From contig JAISBU010000044.1 of the NCBI GenBank assembly GCA_031266015.1, positions 1 through 35,303 on the forward strand: a stretch of 35,303 nt of DNA. The letters are read 5' to 3'. The first letter of the stretch is position 1. Each line of letters opens with the position of its first letter. This stretch comes from Prevotellaceae bacterium (lineage in GTDB: Bacteria; Bacteroidota; Bacteroidia; Bacteroidales; UBA932). Position numbers and translations under genes: made by a program. The notes under the pieces are model-generated. The model had not been told where the DNA came from and made no database searches. It saw only the letters and a list, made by a program, of their open reading frames with translations. This document shows, one piece after another, positions 27,313-34,454 of the stretch.

Positions 27313-27337
27313 TATTGCGGTTCAAGTCCGCAATGGC
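27313..27337. repeat. Short inverted repeat, copy 1 of a dispersed element
   Basis: ATTGCGG at 27314-27320 pairs with CCGCAAT at 27328-27334 around TTCAAGT, followed by GGCA. A second version lies at 28642-28667. This is a commonly seen type of intergenic word in Bacteroidetes. Confidence 0.5.
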
Positions 27338-27354
27338 AAACCTTGATTTCCCAG

Positions 27355-27393
27355 TTAAATAAAAAACTTCTTGCATTTTCAAAATGCAAGAAG
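27355..27393 (-). terminator. Intrinsic terminator of the rpmB-rpmG-DUF4295 operon
   Basis: A 13-bp perfect stem, CTTCTTGCATTTT with AAAATGCAAGAAG, has a one-base centre. On the minus strand it is followed by TTTTTTATTTAAC. A T-rich stretch also follows on the plus strand. It separates the ribosomal protein genes from ftsY. Confidence 0.85.
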
Positions 27394-27438
27394 CTTCTTT
27401 TTGTTTATGTTATCTGCCCTAAGGCAGCGTAAAGGAAT

Positions 27439-27600
27439 TTACTTGCCAGCGAAAAAATCTTTCACGTTGTTGTTGTGTATCATTTCTTCCTTAAAAGCAT
27501 AAGCACCTGTCTTTTCAGATCTTACCATCTTAATGCACTTGGTGTATGACTTAGCGGAACTCTTATCGGCCTTAAAAGAGGCCACTGCTTTCTTTGCCAT
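27439..27600 (-). CDS. DUF4295 family small basic protein
   Basis: A 53-aa protein beginning MAKKAVASFKADKSS and ending NNNVKDFFAGK, rich in lysine. It matches the DUF4295 family (PF14128), a Bacteroidetes protein encoded next to rpmG. It lies 29 bp after rpmG and before the terminator. A ribosome-associated role is plausible from charge and context but not established. Confidence 0.88.
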   Translation of the reverse strand: MAKKAVASFKADKSSAKSYTKCIKMVRSEKTGAYAFKEEMIHNNNVKDFFAGK

Positions 27601-27629
27601 TTTCTATATCTTTTTTTTATAAAATGCTA

Positions 27630-27812
27630 CTACTTAATTTCACGGTGTACGGTTACCTTTTTTAGAAACGGATTGTACTTCTTACGCTCAATACGATCTG
27701 GCGTATTTTTCTTATTCTTGGTGGTAATGTAGCGTGAAGCGCCGGGAACACCGCTCTCCTTTTGTTCGGTGCACTCAAGTATTACCTGTATGCGGTTACC
27801 TTTCTTTGCCAT
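27630..27812 (-). CDS. rpmG: 50S ribosomal protein L33
   Basis: The 60-aa large-subunit protein L33: [17 protein letters not shown] at the N-terminus, then [19 protein letters not shown] and a C-terminal [16 protein letters not shown]. Only one cysteine is present, so this is the zinc-free (C-minus) form. It lies 24 bp downstream of rpmB. Confidence 0.96.
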   Translation of the reverse strand: MAKKGNRIQVILECTEQKESGVPGASRYITTKNKKNTPDRIERKKYNPFLKKVTVHREIK

Positions 27813-27836
27813 TTTATATTTTCCTCCCTAAATATA

Positions 27837-28079
27837 TTAGTAAATTGACACCAATCCGTTTGCCTGAGCCTTGGCCAAAGCAGCCTTCAGACCGATTTTG
27901 TTGATTGTACGAATACCTGCTGCTGTAACCTTAAGGGTTACCCAACGGCTTTCCTCTTCAAACCAAAACTTTTTTACGCGCAGGTTCGGTTCAAATAGTC
28001 GCTTAGTCTTAATGTTTGAGTGCGACACGTTGTTACCTCTTTGCAGGGTTTTTCCTGTGATTTGACAAATACGTGACAT
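27837..28079 (-). CDS. rpmB: 50S ribosomal protein L28
   Basis: The 80-aa large-subunit protein L28: SRICQITGKTLQRGNNVSHS, then KTKRLFEPNLRVKKFW and the C-terminal IRTINKIGLKAALAKA. It is the zinc-free form with a single cysteine. It is first in the rpmB-rpmG-DUF4295 operon and divergent from tRNA-Lys. Confidence 0.97.
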   Translation of the reverse strand: MSRICQITGKTLQRGNNVSHSNIKTKRLFEPNLRVKKFWFEEESRWVTLKVTAAGIRTINKIGLKAALAKAQANGLVSIY

Positions 28080-28194
28080 CTATATTTTACTATTAAATTG
28101 AATACACTTTTTCCCACTTGGGGATGCAAAGGTGCAAATTTTATTTTGATTGTCAAAGTTTTTCTGCAAAAATCATGTATTTTCCTCAAAAAAA

Positions 28195-28225
28195 TTTGTT
28201 TTTTAAAGATATTGGCCTACCTTTG
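28195..28225 (+). promoter_or_regulatory. Consensus Bacteroidetes promoter of tRNA-Lys
   Basis: TTTG at 28195-28198, a 19-bp spacer, then TACCTTTG at 28218-28225 match the primary Bacteroidetes sigma factor consensus (TTTG, 19-21 bp, TAnnTTTG). The tRNA starts 36 bases after the -7 box. It is the best promoter in the window. Confidence 0.85.
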
Positions 28226-28261
28226 CAGCCGCTTTTACTCTTAATTGTTAAGAGCCTGACC

Positions 28262-28337
28262 GATTCAGTAGCTCAGCAGGTAGAGCACAACACTTTTAAT
28301 GTTGGGGTCCTGGGTTCGAGCCCCAGCTGGATCACCA
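28262..28337 (+). tRNA. tRNA-Lys(TTT)
   Basis: A 76-base cloverleaf including encoded CCA. Acceptor stem GATTCAG pairs with CTGGATC (one G-T pair). D arm GCTC..GAGC, anticodon stem CAACA/TGTTG with loop CTTTTAA (anticodon TTT), and T arm CTGGG-TTCGAGC-CCCAG are all present. Discriminator is A. Confidence 0.97.
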
Positions 28338-28375
28338 AACGGCAGTAACACAAACCAGTGTTACCGCCGTTTTTC
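28338..28375 (+). terminator. Terminator of tRNA-Lys
   Basis: AACGGCAGTAACAC pairs with GTGTTACCGCCGTT apart from one mismatch, immediately after the tRNA, followed by TTTCTTTTG. Confidence 0.85.
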
Positions 28376-28485
28376 TTTTGTAGCTGTTGGTTATAGCGAT
28401 TTATAGAGGAAACGAAAAGATACAATAAAACACTAAAAAACATATATTTGTTGTACCCATGTTGTACCCATAAAACCTAAATGCC

Positions 28486-28578
28486 ATGCTAGCACACTAC
28501 AAATATGTATTTAACCGGAAAGATATCCGATTCGAGGATATTTTTGTCTTGACTTTTGGTTACTTTGCGTCAAGATAA
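28486..28578 (+). pseudogene. Possible remnant of a tyrosine recombinase N-terminus
   Basis: A 30-codon frame begins ATG CTA GCA and encodes MLAHYKYVFNRKDIRFE, resembling the start of Bacteroidetes tyrosine integrases (YKYVFNRK is typical), then runs into unrelated sequence and stops. It is preceded by a doubled GTTGTACCCAT (28451-28470), a word often found upstream of such integrase genes. It lies about 110 bp past a tRNA gene, a usual integration target. The match is short; treat as suggestive only. Confidence 0.3.
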
Positions 28579-28584
28579 AGTAAC
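28547..28584. repeat. Interleaved inverted repeats
   Basis: TCTTGAC (28547-28553) pairs with GTCAAGA (28569-28575), and GTTACTTT (28559-28566) pairs with AAAGTAAC (28577-28584). The pairs interleave rather than nest. With only one base between the last two arms both full stems cannot easily coexist, so they are more likely alternative hairpins. The sequence resembles a word common in Bacteroidetes spacers. Confidence 0.55.
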
Positions 28585-28839
28585 GGGTAAATTGAAAATT
28601 TATGATTATGACAGCTGAGGCGTCCTGCCATTAGATTGGGGGATTGCGGGTCAAAGCTCGCAATGACATGGGTTATGGGACGGCTGCCCCACGCCGTACC
28701 GTTGGCTTCATCGACTTTCGGTTCGACAGGCTCTGGGTGACAATGCGCGGTACACAATGGCAGCATGGTGCAAACTTGAGACTCAGCATGACAAGGCACA
28801 TGCACCGGTAAATCGTAAATGGTATGCCGGTTAAGGTAG
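28585..28839. repeat. Intergenic dispersed-repeat cluster
   Basis: No gene is apparent. The stretch contains ATTGCGGGTCAAAGCTCGCAAT (28643-28664), the second copy of the hairpin near 27314, then TCGGTTCGACAGGCTCTGGG (about 28717-28736) and a GACTCAGCATGACAAGG word (about 28780-28796). These are degenerate versions of intergenic repeats common in Bacteroidetes genomes. Confidence 0.45.
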
Positions 28840-28886
28840 AAAAAAGCAACAGCGGGCAACCAAATTCTTTGGTTGCCCGCTGTTGC
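28840..28886 (-). terminator. Strong intrinsic terminator of the M3 peptidase gene
   Basis: A 19-bp perfect stem (28846-28864 with 28868-28886) with a three-base loop. On the minus strand it is followed by six T. It lies 23 bp after the stop codon. Confidence 0.93.
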
Positions 28887-28909
28887 CTCAACTAGCTGTC
28901 TTTGCTTAG

Positions 28910-31006
28910 CTACTTTTTGAATCCCTCTTTTTGCAGCAAAGCGTCAATTGTAGGCTCTTGCCCACGGAAGCGCTTGTACAATACCATAGGGTGCTCGCTG
29001 CCGCCTTTTGACAAGATGTTTTCACGGAATGAGGCTGCTGTTGCCTGATCAAAGATTCCGTTTTTCTTGAATAACGAGAAGGCGTCGGCCTCCAATACCT
29101 CTGCCCACTTGTAGCTGTAGTAGCCTGCTGCGTAGCCGCCTGCAAAAATGTGGCTGAATGCGGTGCTGATAGCACAACCCTCTACGCGGGGGAGTACCAT
29201 AGTTTTATCTACCGCCAACGCCTCAAAGGTGTTTATGATGCCGGTAAACTCTTGATTAATAGAGTGATAGTTCATGTCCAAGAACCCAAACGACAGCTGG
29301 CGTACAGCCAGGTATCCGGCCAGGTAATTTTGGCTGGCAATAATTTTCTGTACCAGCTCTGCCGGAATTTTTTCGCCTGTTTCATAGTGTACGGCAAACA
29401 TATCCAGGAATTCTTTTTCCTTGTCCCAGTTCTCCATAATTTGCGAAGGCAGCTCAACAAAATCACGGTATACGCTGGTTCCGGTAAGGCTCGGGTAGGT
29501 TCCGTTTGATAGCATTCCGTGCAGCGCATGTCCGAATTCGTGAAGGAAAGTGTTTACCTCGTAGAAAGAAAGTAGCGCCGGCTTGCTATCGGTGGCTTTG
29601 GTAAAGTTACATACGTTTACAATGTGCGGACGCTGGTCTACACCATTTTCCTTGTGCTGGTCACGAATATCGTTCATCCAGGCGCCGCCACGTTTTCCTT
29701 CACGTGGGTAAAGGTCTGCATAGTATAGCGCCAAAAATGCGCCATCCTTATCGTACACCTCGTACACCTTTACATCCGGATGGTATACAGGAATGGCTGG
29801 ATTTTCCTTGAAGGTAAGACCATACAACTTTTCTGCCAACGCAAAAATGCCTTTGGTTACATTATCTACCTTAAAGTAGGGGCGAAGCAGCTCTTCGTTC
29901 AGGCTGTACTTCTCGTCTTGCAACTTTTCTGAGTAGAAAGACCAGTCGTAAGGTTGCAGGTCAAACTTTGCACCGTTGCGCTTTGCGTATGCTTGCACTT
30001 CCGCCACTTCTTTCTGCGCAAAAGGCTTAGAGGCATTTAGCAGCTGATTCAGCAGCTTGTTTACGTTGTCGGCATTTTCGGCCATACGCTCTTCCAGTAC
30101 ATAATCAGCGTAAGCGTTGTAGCCAAGCAGCCGGGCAATTTGCAGACGGGTATTTACAATGTCGCGAATGATTTCTTTGTTGTCGTACTCGTTGCCCTGA
30201 TTGCCCTTTACGTTGTATGCCAGGTATAACTCTTTGCGCAAATCACGATCTTCGGCATACTTCATAAATGGTCCGTAGCTTGGCTGTTGCAGAGTGAACA
30301 CCCAACCTTTCATACCTTTGCTTTCTGCTGTTTTTGCCGCTTGCTCAATGGCGGTAGCGGGCAAACCTTTCAGCTTTGCTGAATCTGTAATGTTAAGTGA
30401 ATAAGCGTTGGTTTCGGCCAATACATTCTTCTTAAAGTCCAACGTAAGCTTGGAAAGTTTAGTGCTCAGCTCACGGAACTTTGCCTTATCCTCTGCGCCC
30501 AGGTTTGCACCGTTGCGGGTAAAACTCTTATAGGTTTTCTCCAACAGCGTTTGCCGCTCGGAAGTTAGCTGGCTCTTGTCAGCGTTTTCATAAGCTGTTT
30601 TTACACGGGCAAACAACTTCTCGTTCAGGCTAATATCGTTGCTGTACTCAGTAAGCATGGGGGTTACCTCCTGTGCTATTTGCTGCAGAGCGTCATTAGT
30701 TTCTGCCTCGTTTACGTTGAAGAAAATGCCGGCCGTACGGGAAAGCAAACCGCCTGCATAGTCCAAAGCGGCAATCGTGTTTTCAAAATCCGGCGCCGCA
30801 GTATTGTTGGCAATGGCATCAACATCTTTGCGGCCGTCCTCTATAGCCGCCTTAAAGGCAGGCATGTAGTGTTCCGGCTTAATTTTGTCAAATGGCGTTG
30901 CGCCGTAGGGAGTATTAAACTCCTTGTGCAACAGCGGATTATCGTTGCTACACGAGAAGACCATAACAGCCATAGCAGTAGCAGTCATCAGCAGTAGTTT
31001 TTTCAT
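28910..31006 (-). CDS. dcp: M3-family peptidyl-dipeptidase lipoprotein (Dcp-like)
   Basis: A 698-aa zinc metallopeptidase that removes dipeptides from the C-terminus of oligopeptides, or trims them as an oligopeptidase. The signal peptide ends in a lipobox, VFS|C with Cys19 acylated, so it is an envelope lipoprotein, unlike cytoplasmic E. coli Dcp. The zinc site HEFGH is at residues 489-493 with the usual M3 context (FLHEFGHALHGML); the third ligand is expected in EFLDMFAVHYE-type helices downstream. The C-terminus has HIFAGGYAAGYYSYKWAEVL, a family hallmark. Monocistronic. Confidence 0.94.
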   Translation of the reverse strand: MKKLLLMTATAMAVMVFSCSNDNPLLHKEFNTPYGATPFDKIKPEHYMPAFKAAIEDGRKDVDAIANNTAAPDFENTIAALDYAGGLLSRTAGIFFNVNEAETNDALQQIAQEVTPMLTEYSNDISLNEKLFARVKTAYENADKSQLTSERQTLLEKTYKSFTRNGANLGAEDKAKFRELSTKLSKLTLDFKKNVLAETNAYSLNITDSAKLKGLPATAIEQAAKTAESKGMKGWVFTLQQPSYGPFMKYAEDRDLRKELYLAYNVKGNQGNEYDNKEIIRDIVNTRLQIARLLGYNAYADYVLEERMAENADNVNKLLNQLLNASKPFAQKEVAEVQAYAKRNGAKFDLQPYDWSFYSEKLQDEKYSLNEELLRPYFKVDNVTKGIFALAEKLYGLTFKENPAIPVYHPDVKVYEVYDKDGAFLALYYADLYPREGKRGGAWMNDIRDQHKENGVDQRPHIVNVCNFTKATDSKPALLSFYEVNTFLHEFGHALHGMLSNGTYPSLTGTSVYRDFVELPSQIMENWDKEKEFLDMFAVHYETGEKIPAELVQKIIASQNYLAGYLAVRQLSFGFLDMNYHSINQEFTGIINTFEALAVDKTMVLPRVEGCAISTAFSHIFAGGYAAGYYSYKWAEVLEADAFSLFKKNGIFDQATAASFRENILSKGGSEHPMVLYKRFRGQEPTIDALLQKEGFKK

Positions 31007-31048
31007 TTTGGTTATATTTGGATGATTTGTTTCCTGTTTCTACACCTG

Positions 31049-31056
31049 CAAAGATA
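31049..31056 (-). promoter_or_regulatory. -7 box of the M3 peptidase promoter
   Basis: TATCTTTG on the minus strand fits TAnnTTTG, 42 bases before the ATG at 31006. No TTTG at the right -33 distance. Confidence 0.5.
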
Positions 31057-31179
31057 CTAAAATGATTTCAAATGAAGCTGGGCTGCAAAAATGCTTGCAA
31101 AGGGCGCAACCTTCCTGTTCAAATATTGTTGATTATTTCCTGTGGGAAACTTGCGTAAAAGTAGATTCTGTGGCTAATT

Positions 31180-31372
31180 TTGTGCTGGCATTCGGTTCAT
31201 TATAAAATACAAGGGAATTTGGTGTAAGCCCAAAGCTATCCTCGTAGCTGTGATCTCCTAAAACAGGCTTTAAATTGTTTCCATTTGCCACTGCTTCTGT
31301 AAAATTTTGGAGTGGAAAGGCCGATTTAAGGTGGAGTAAGTCAGAAGACCTGCCGTGTGCTGCCATGCGCAA
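31180..31372 (+). ncRNA. Cobalamin (B12) riboswitch upstream of nrdD
   Basis: The conserved words of a cobalamin riboswitch occur in order on the plus strand: GGTTC (from 31194), GGGAAT (31213-31218) and GGTG (31221-31224), CTCGTAGCTGTGA (31241-31253), CCACTG (31288-31293), GTGGAAAGG (31312-31320), and the B12 box AAGTCAGAAGACCTGCC (31338-31354). A closing P1 helix can form between TTGTGC-t-GGCA (31180-31190) and TGCC-at-GCGCAA (31361-31372). The element precedes nrdD by about 160 bases. B12 riboswitches are known to switch off B12-independent isozymes when cobalamin is present, which fits the downstream class III reductase. Confidence 0.85.
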
Positions 31373-31401
31373 TGCTTTCGGGACGAAGAGCGATTGAATT
31401 C

Positions 31402-31425
31402 CCTCCATAGCTGACACAATGGAGG
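31402..31425 (+). promoter_or_regulatory. Hairpin in the riboswitch-nrdD leader, possible expression platform
   Basis: CCTCCAT (31402-31408) pairs with ATGGAGG (31419-31425) around a 10-base loop, 30 bases after the riboswitch. T-rich sequence follows only after 11 more bases, so it is not a textbook terminator. The CCTCC arm could instead pair with the GGAGG at 31486-31490. Confidence 0.4.
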
Positions 31426-31529
31426 CGTAAGACCGTTTTCTCAATTTTTATCCCCTAAAGTTCGTGGCGCTCGTGGCTTCTCTGTGGAGGAAAGTTTGTA
31501 GACGTGCAATTTTTCAAGCCTATTTTACC

Positions 31530-33911
31530 ATGAATCACTCGGCTATTCAAATTACCAAAAGAGACGGCAAACGTGAGACTTTCTCGTTGGAGAAAATCAA
31601 AAATGCTATTGCAAAAGCGTTCCATGCCAACAATGTTGCCATATCCGATAACGACTTGTATGAGATTGCGCTCGCAGTAACCCGGCGAATCAGTAACCCG
31701 GAAATCACGGTGGAGGAAATTCAGGACTTGGTGGAGAAAGAGCTGATGCGCTGCAACGAGTTTATTGCCAAAAAATATATTTTGTACAGAGAGGCCCGCA
31801 CCAGGGAGCGTGAGGCTAGAACCGATTTGAAGCAAATCATAGATAGCATTGCCAGCATTGCAAGAAATGATATAAACCAAAGCAACGCCAACATGTCGTC
31901 GCATACGCCCGCCGGGCAAATGATGACGCTGGCTGCGGAGTCTGCAAAAAATTACACCGAGAAATTTTTGTTGCCCCACAAGTACATGCAGGCGCACCGT
32001 GATGGTGATATCCATATTCACGATTTGGACTACTATTTTACGAAAACCACCACCTGCATTCAGTACGATTTGGATGATATCTTCGAGCGTGGATTTCGTA
32101 CCAAAAACGGTAGCATTCGTACTCCCCAATCCATACAGAGCTACGCTACGCTGGCTACCATTATTTTTCAGACCAACCAGAATGAGCAGCATGGCGGACA
32201 ATCTATCCCGGCCTTTGACTTCTTTATGGCAAAGGGCATTCGCAAATCTTTTCGTAAGCATCTCATCGGTAACATGCTGACCTTAGCGAGCCTTCATGGA
32301 GAAAATGCTGATGATGCAAAGCTGAAGGAGGCGGTGTCGTTGGTTGATTCCATTGAGGTTTCCGAAAGTGTGAAAAACGGATTGCTGAAAAAGCTGGCTG
32401 CTATTTCCGTAAAGATTAGCGCACAAGAGCTGGATGTACTGCTGCAACGCGCCCGTGAATCTACACGTAAAGATACGCATCAGGCAATGGAAGGTTTTAT
32501 TCATAACCTGAATACCATGCACTCACGTGGAGGGAATCAGGTGGTGTTTAGTTCAATCAACTATGGTACAGATACTTCCCCTGAGGGACGTATGCTCATT
32601 CTAGAGCTGCTCTCTGCCACCGCAAAGGGTTTAGGTCGGGGTGAAATTCCCGTTTTCCCAATTCAAATCTTTAAGGTAAAAGAAGGGGTTTCGTATAGCG
32701 AGGAGGATTGCAAAAAAGCGCTTGCCGATTTTGATGCTGCCTTACGTGGAGAAATGACGTTCGGCGCCCCCAACTTTGACCTGCTGCTGGAGTCCTGCAA
32801 AACCACCTCTACAGCGCTGTTTCCAAACTTTTTATTTTTGGATGCACCTTTCAATATCAACGAAAAGTGGAACGCTAACGACCCCAAGCGTTACGTACAT
32901 GAAGTTACCTCTATGGGATGCCGTACCAGAGTATTCGAAAATTTGCGTGGAGAAAAATCCTCATTAGGCAGAGGAAATATTTCGTTTACCTCAATGAACA
33001 TGCCTCGTATAGCTATTGAGGCGCGCCGTAGGGCAGAGGAGGCAAGCTCCGGTGGCAGCAAAAAGGAAATTCAGGCAGAAGCACGCAAGCTGTTTTTGGA
33101 TGGCGTATATCGCACATCCACCTTAATTGCCGATCAGCTGTACGAACGCTACAAATACCAACGCACGGCCTTAGCAAAACAATTTCCATTTATGATGGCA
33201 AATGATGTATGGAAAGGCGGTAGCGCACTTCAACCCGATGATGAAGTGGGAGATGTAATAAGTTCCGGCACCTTGGGTATTGGGTTCATTGGCGGGCACA
33301 ATGCTATGATGGCCATATACGGCGAAGGGCACGCTACCAATGAGGAAGCTTGGCAAACACTTTATGAGGCTATCCAACAAATAAACAAGGTAGTGGACGA
33401 GTATAAAGAGCGCTACCGGCTGAACTACTCTGTACTTGCCACACCGGCCGAGGGTTTATCCGGAAGATTTACCGCAATGGATAAGAAAAAATACGGCATT
33501 ATCTCCGGCGTAAACGATCGTGATTACTACGTAAACTCCTTCCATATTGATGTGAAGGAAAAGATAAATATGGCGCAAAAAATAAAGAAAGAAGCGCCTT
33601 TCCATGCCATTACCAAAGGTGGACACATTACCTATGTGGAGCTGGACGGCGAGGCGAAAAAAAATATGAGCGCCATGCTGAAAATTGTACAGCTCATGCG
33701 CCAGGAAAATGTTGGTTACGGCTCTATCAATCATCCTGTTGACAGGTGTAGGAAGTGTGGCTATCAAGGAGTGATATATGCCGCTTGTCCTGTATGCAAG
33801 AACGAAAATATTTCACGTATGCGTCGCATAACCGGTTACCTTACAGGAGACTTGGATTCTTGGAACTCATCAAAAAGATCTGAAGAGGCAGACCGAGTAA
33901 ATCACATGTAA
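31530..33911 (+). CDS. nrdD: Anaerobic (class III) ribonucleoside-triphosphate reductase
   Basis: Reduces ribonucleoside triphosphates to deoxyribonucleotides using an oxygen-sensitive glycyl radical. The chosen ATG at 31530 gives 793 aa; a GTG at 31464 would add 22 residues of non-conserved sequence. The N-terminal ATP-cone (about residues 5-95, ITKRDGKRETFSLEKIKNAI) senses ATP/dATP. The catalytic barrel includes HIHDLDYYFTKTTTCIQYDL and GRGEIPVFP. A zinc site of two CxxC pairs (CRKCGYQ and CPVCKNE) lies near the end, and the glycyl radical is Gly769 in RRITGYLTGD. It lies behind a cobalamin riboswitch and 15 bp before nrdG, its activase. Confidence 0.96.
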   Translation: MNHSAIQITKRDGKRETFSLEKIKNAIAKAFHANNVAISDNDLYEIALAVTRRISNPEITVEEIQDLVEKELMRCNEFIAKKYILYREARTREREARTDLKQIIDSIASIARNDINQSNANMSSHTPAGQMMTLAAESAKNYTEKFLLPHKYMQAHRDGDIHIHDLDYYFTKTTTCIQYDLDDIFERGFRTKNGSIRTPQSIQSYATLATIIFQTNQNEQHGGQSIPAFDFFMAKGIRKSFRKHLIGNMLTLASLHGENADDAKLKEAVSLVDSIEVSESVKNGLLKKLAAISVKISAQELDVLLQRARESTRKDTHQAMEGFIHNLNTMHSRGGNQVVFSSINYGTDTSPEGRMLILELLSATAKGLGRGEIPVFPIQIFKVKEGVSYSEEDCKKALADFDAALRGEMTFGAPNFDLLLESCKTTSTALFPNFLFLDAPFNINEKWNANDPKRYVHEVTSMGCRTRVFENLRGEKSSLGRGNISFTSMNMPRIAIEARRRAEEASSGGSKKEIQAEARKLFLDGVYRTSTLIADQLYERYKYQRTALAKQFPFMMANDVWKGGSALQPDDEVGDVISSGTLGIGFIGGHNAMMAIYGEGHATNEEAWQTLYEAIQQINKVVDEYKERYRLNYSVLATPAEGLSGRFTAMDKKKYGIISGVNDRDYYVNSFHIDVKEKINMAQKIKKEAPFHAITKGGHITYVELDGEAKKNMSAMLKIVQLMRQENVGYGSINHPVDRCRKCGYQGVIYAACPVCKNENISRMRRITGYLTGDLDSWNSSKRSEEADRVNHM

Positions 33912-33926
33912 TATTCTGTGTATCAA

Positions 33927-34418
33927 ATGTTTCCAGATCCTCTGAAAATATTGGAGGCGTATAGAGAAACCATTGCCGATGGCTATGGCTTGCGCTATTC
34001 CGTATACCTTTCGGGATGCGAACACAGCTGCCGGGGATGCCATAATCCGCAAAGTCAGGATCCTCAAAATGGCAGCCTGCTTACAGAAGAACGATTGAGG
34101 CAAATGGCGGATGACGTAAACAGTAACCCCTTGCTCGATGGCATTACACTTTCCGGTGGCGATCCGTTCTTTTTTCCAAAATCGCTTTTTGTGCTTCTGA
34201 AAGAGTTGAAAGACAGGACGAACCAAAATATATGGTGCTACACCGGCTACACCTATGAGTTTTTGCTGGCTAACCCGGATTACTCAGCCTGTTTACCCTA
34301 CATAGATGTGCTGGTAGACGGACCTTTTGTAAAGGAAAAATTATCACCTCATCTTCATTTTGTCGGCAGTAGCAACCAACGAATACTGAAGCTAAAAAAC
34401 GGAGCAGTTGTGGAATAG
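33927..34418 (+). CDS. nrdG: Anaerobic ribonucleotide reductase activating protein
   Basis: A 163-aa radical-SAM activase that generates the glycyl radical on NrdD. The CxxxCxxC cluster motif is Cys31, Cys35 and Cys38 (CEHSCRGCHN), followed by GITLSGGDPF, the SAM-contacting GGD motif, and VDGPFV near the end. The ATG at 33927 fits usual NrdG starts; a GTG at 33918 would add three residues. It forms an operon with nrdD and is convergent with the GH31 gene. Confidence 0.95.
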   Translation: MFPDPLKILEAYRETIADGYGLRYSVYLSGCEHSCRGCHNPQSQDPQNGSLLTEERLRQMADDVNSNPLLDGITLSGGDPFFFPKSLFVLLKELKDRTNQNIWCYTGYTYEFLLANPDYSACLPYIDVLVDGPFVKEKLSPHLHFVGSSNQRILKLKNGAVVE

Positions 34419-34454
34419 CTTCGCAGCAAAAGTATTTTCTTCATTTTTATTATT

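Noticed and set aside
28118-28348. 76-codon open frame through the tRNA-Lys gene
   Set aside because: The region is fully explained by promoter, tRNA and terminator.
31151-31182. TTG-N21-TAATTTTG as promoter of nrdD
   Set aside because: It fits the consensus, but transcription would begin near 31189, inside the 5' arm of the proposed riboswitch P1 stem. The true start is probably further upstream.
31133-31444. 103-codon minus-strand open frame upstream of nrdD
   Set aside because: It lies antisense to the cobalamin riboswitch, and its openness is explained by that structured RNA; no protein motif is visible.
31464-31529. GTG start that would extend NrdD by 22 residues
   Set aside because: The extra residues do not look like the family N-terminus, while MNHSAIQITKRDGKRE begins directly at the ATP-cone.
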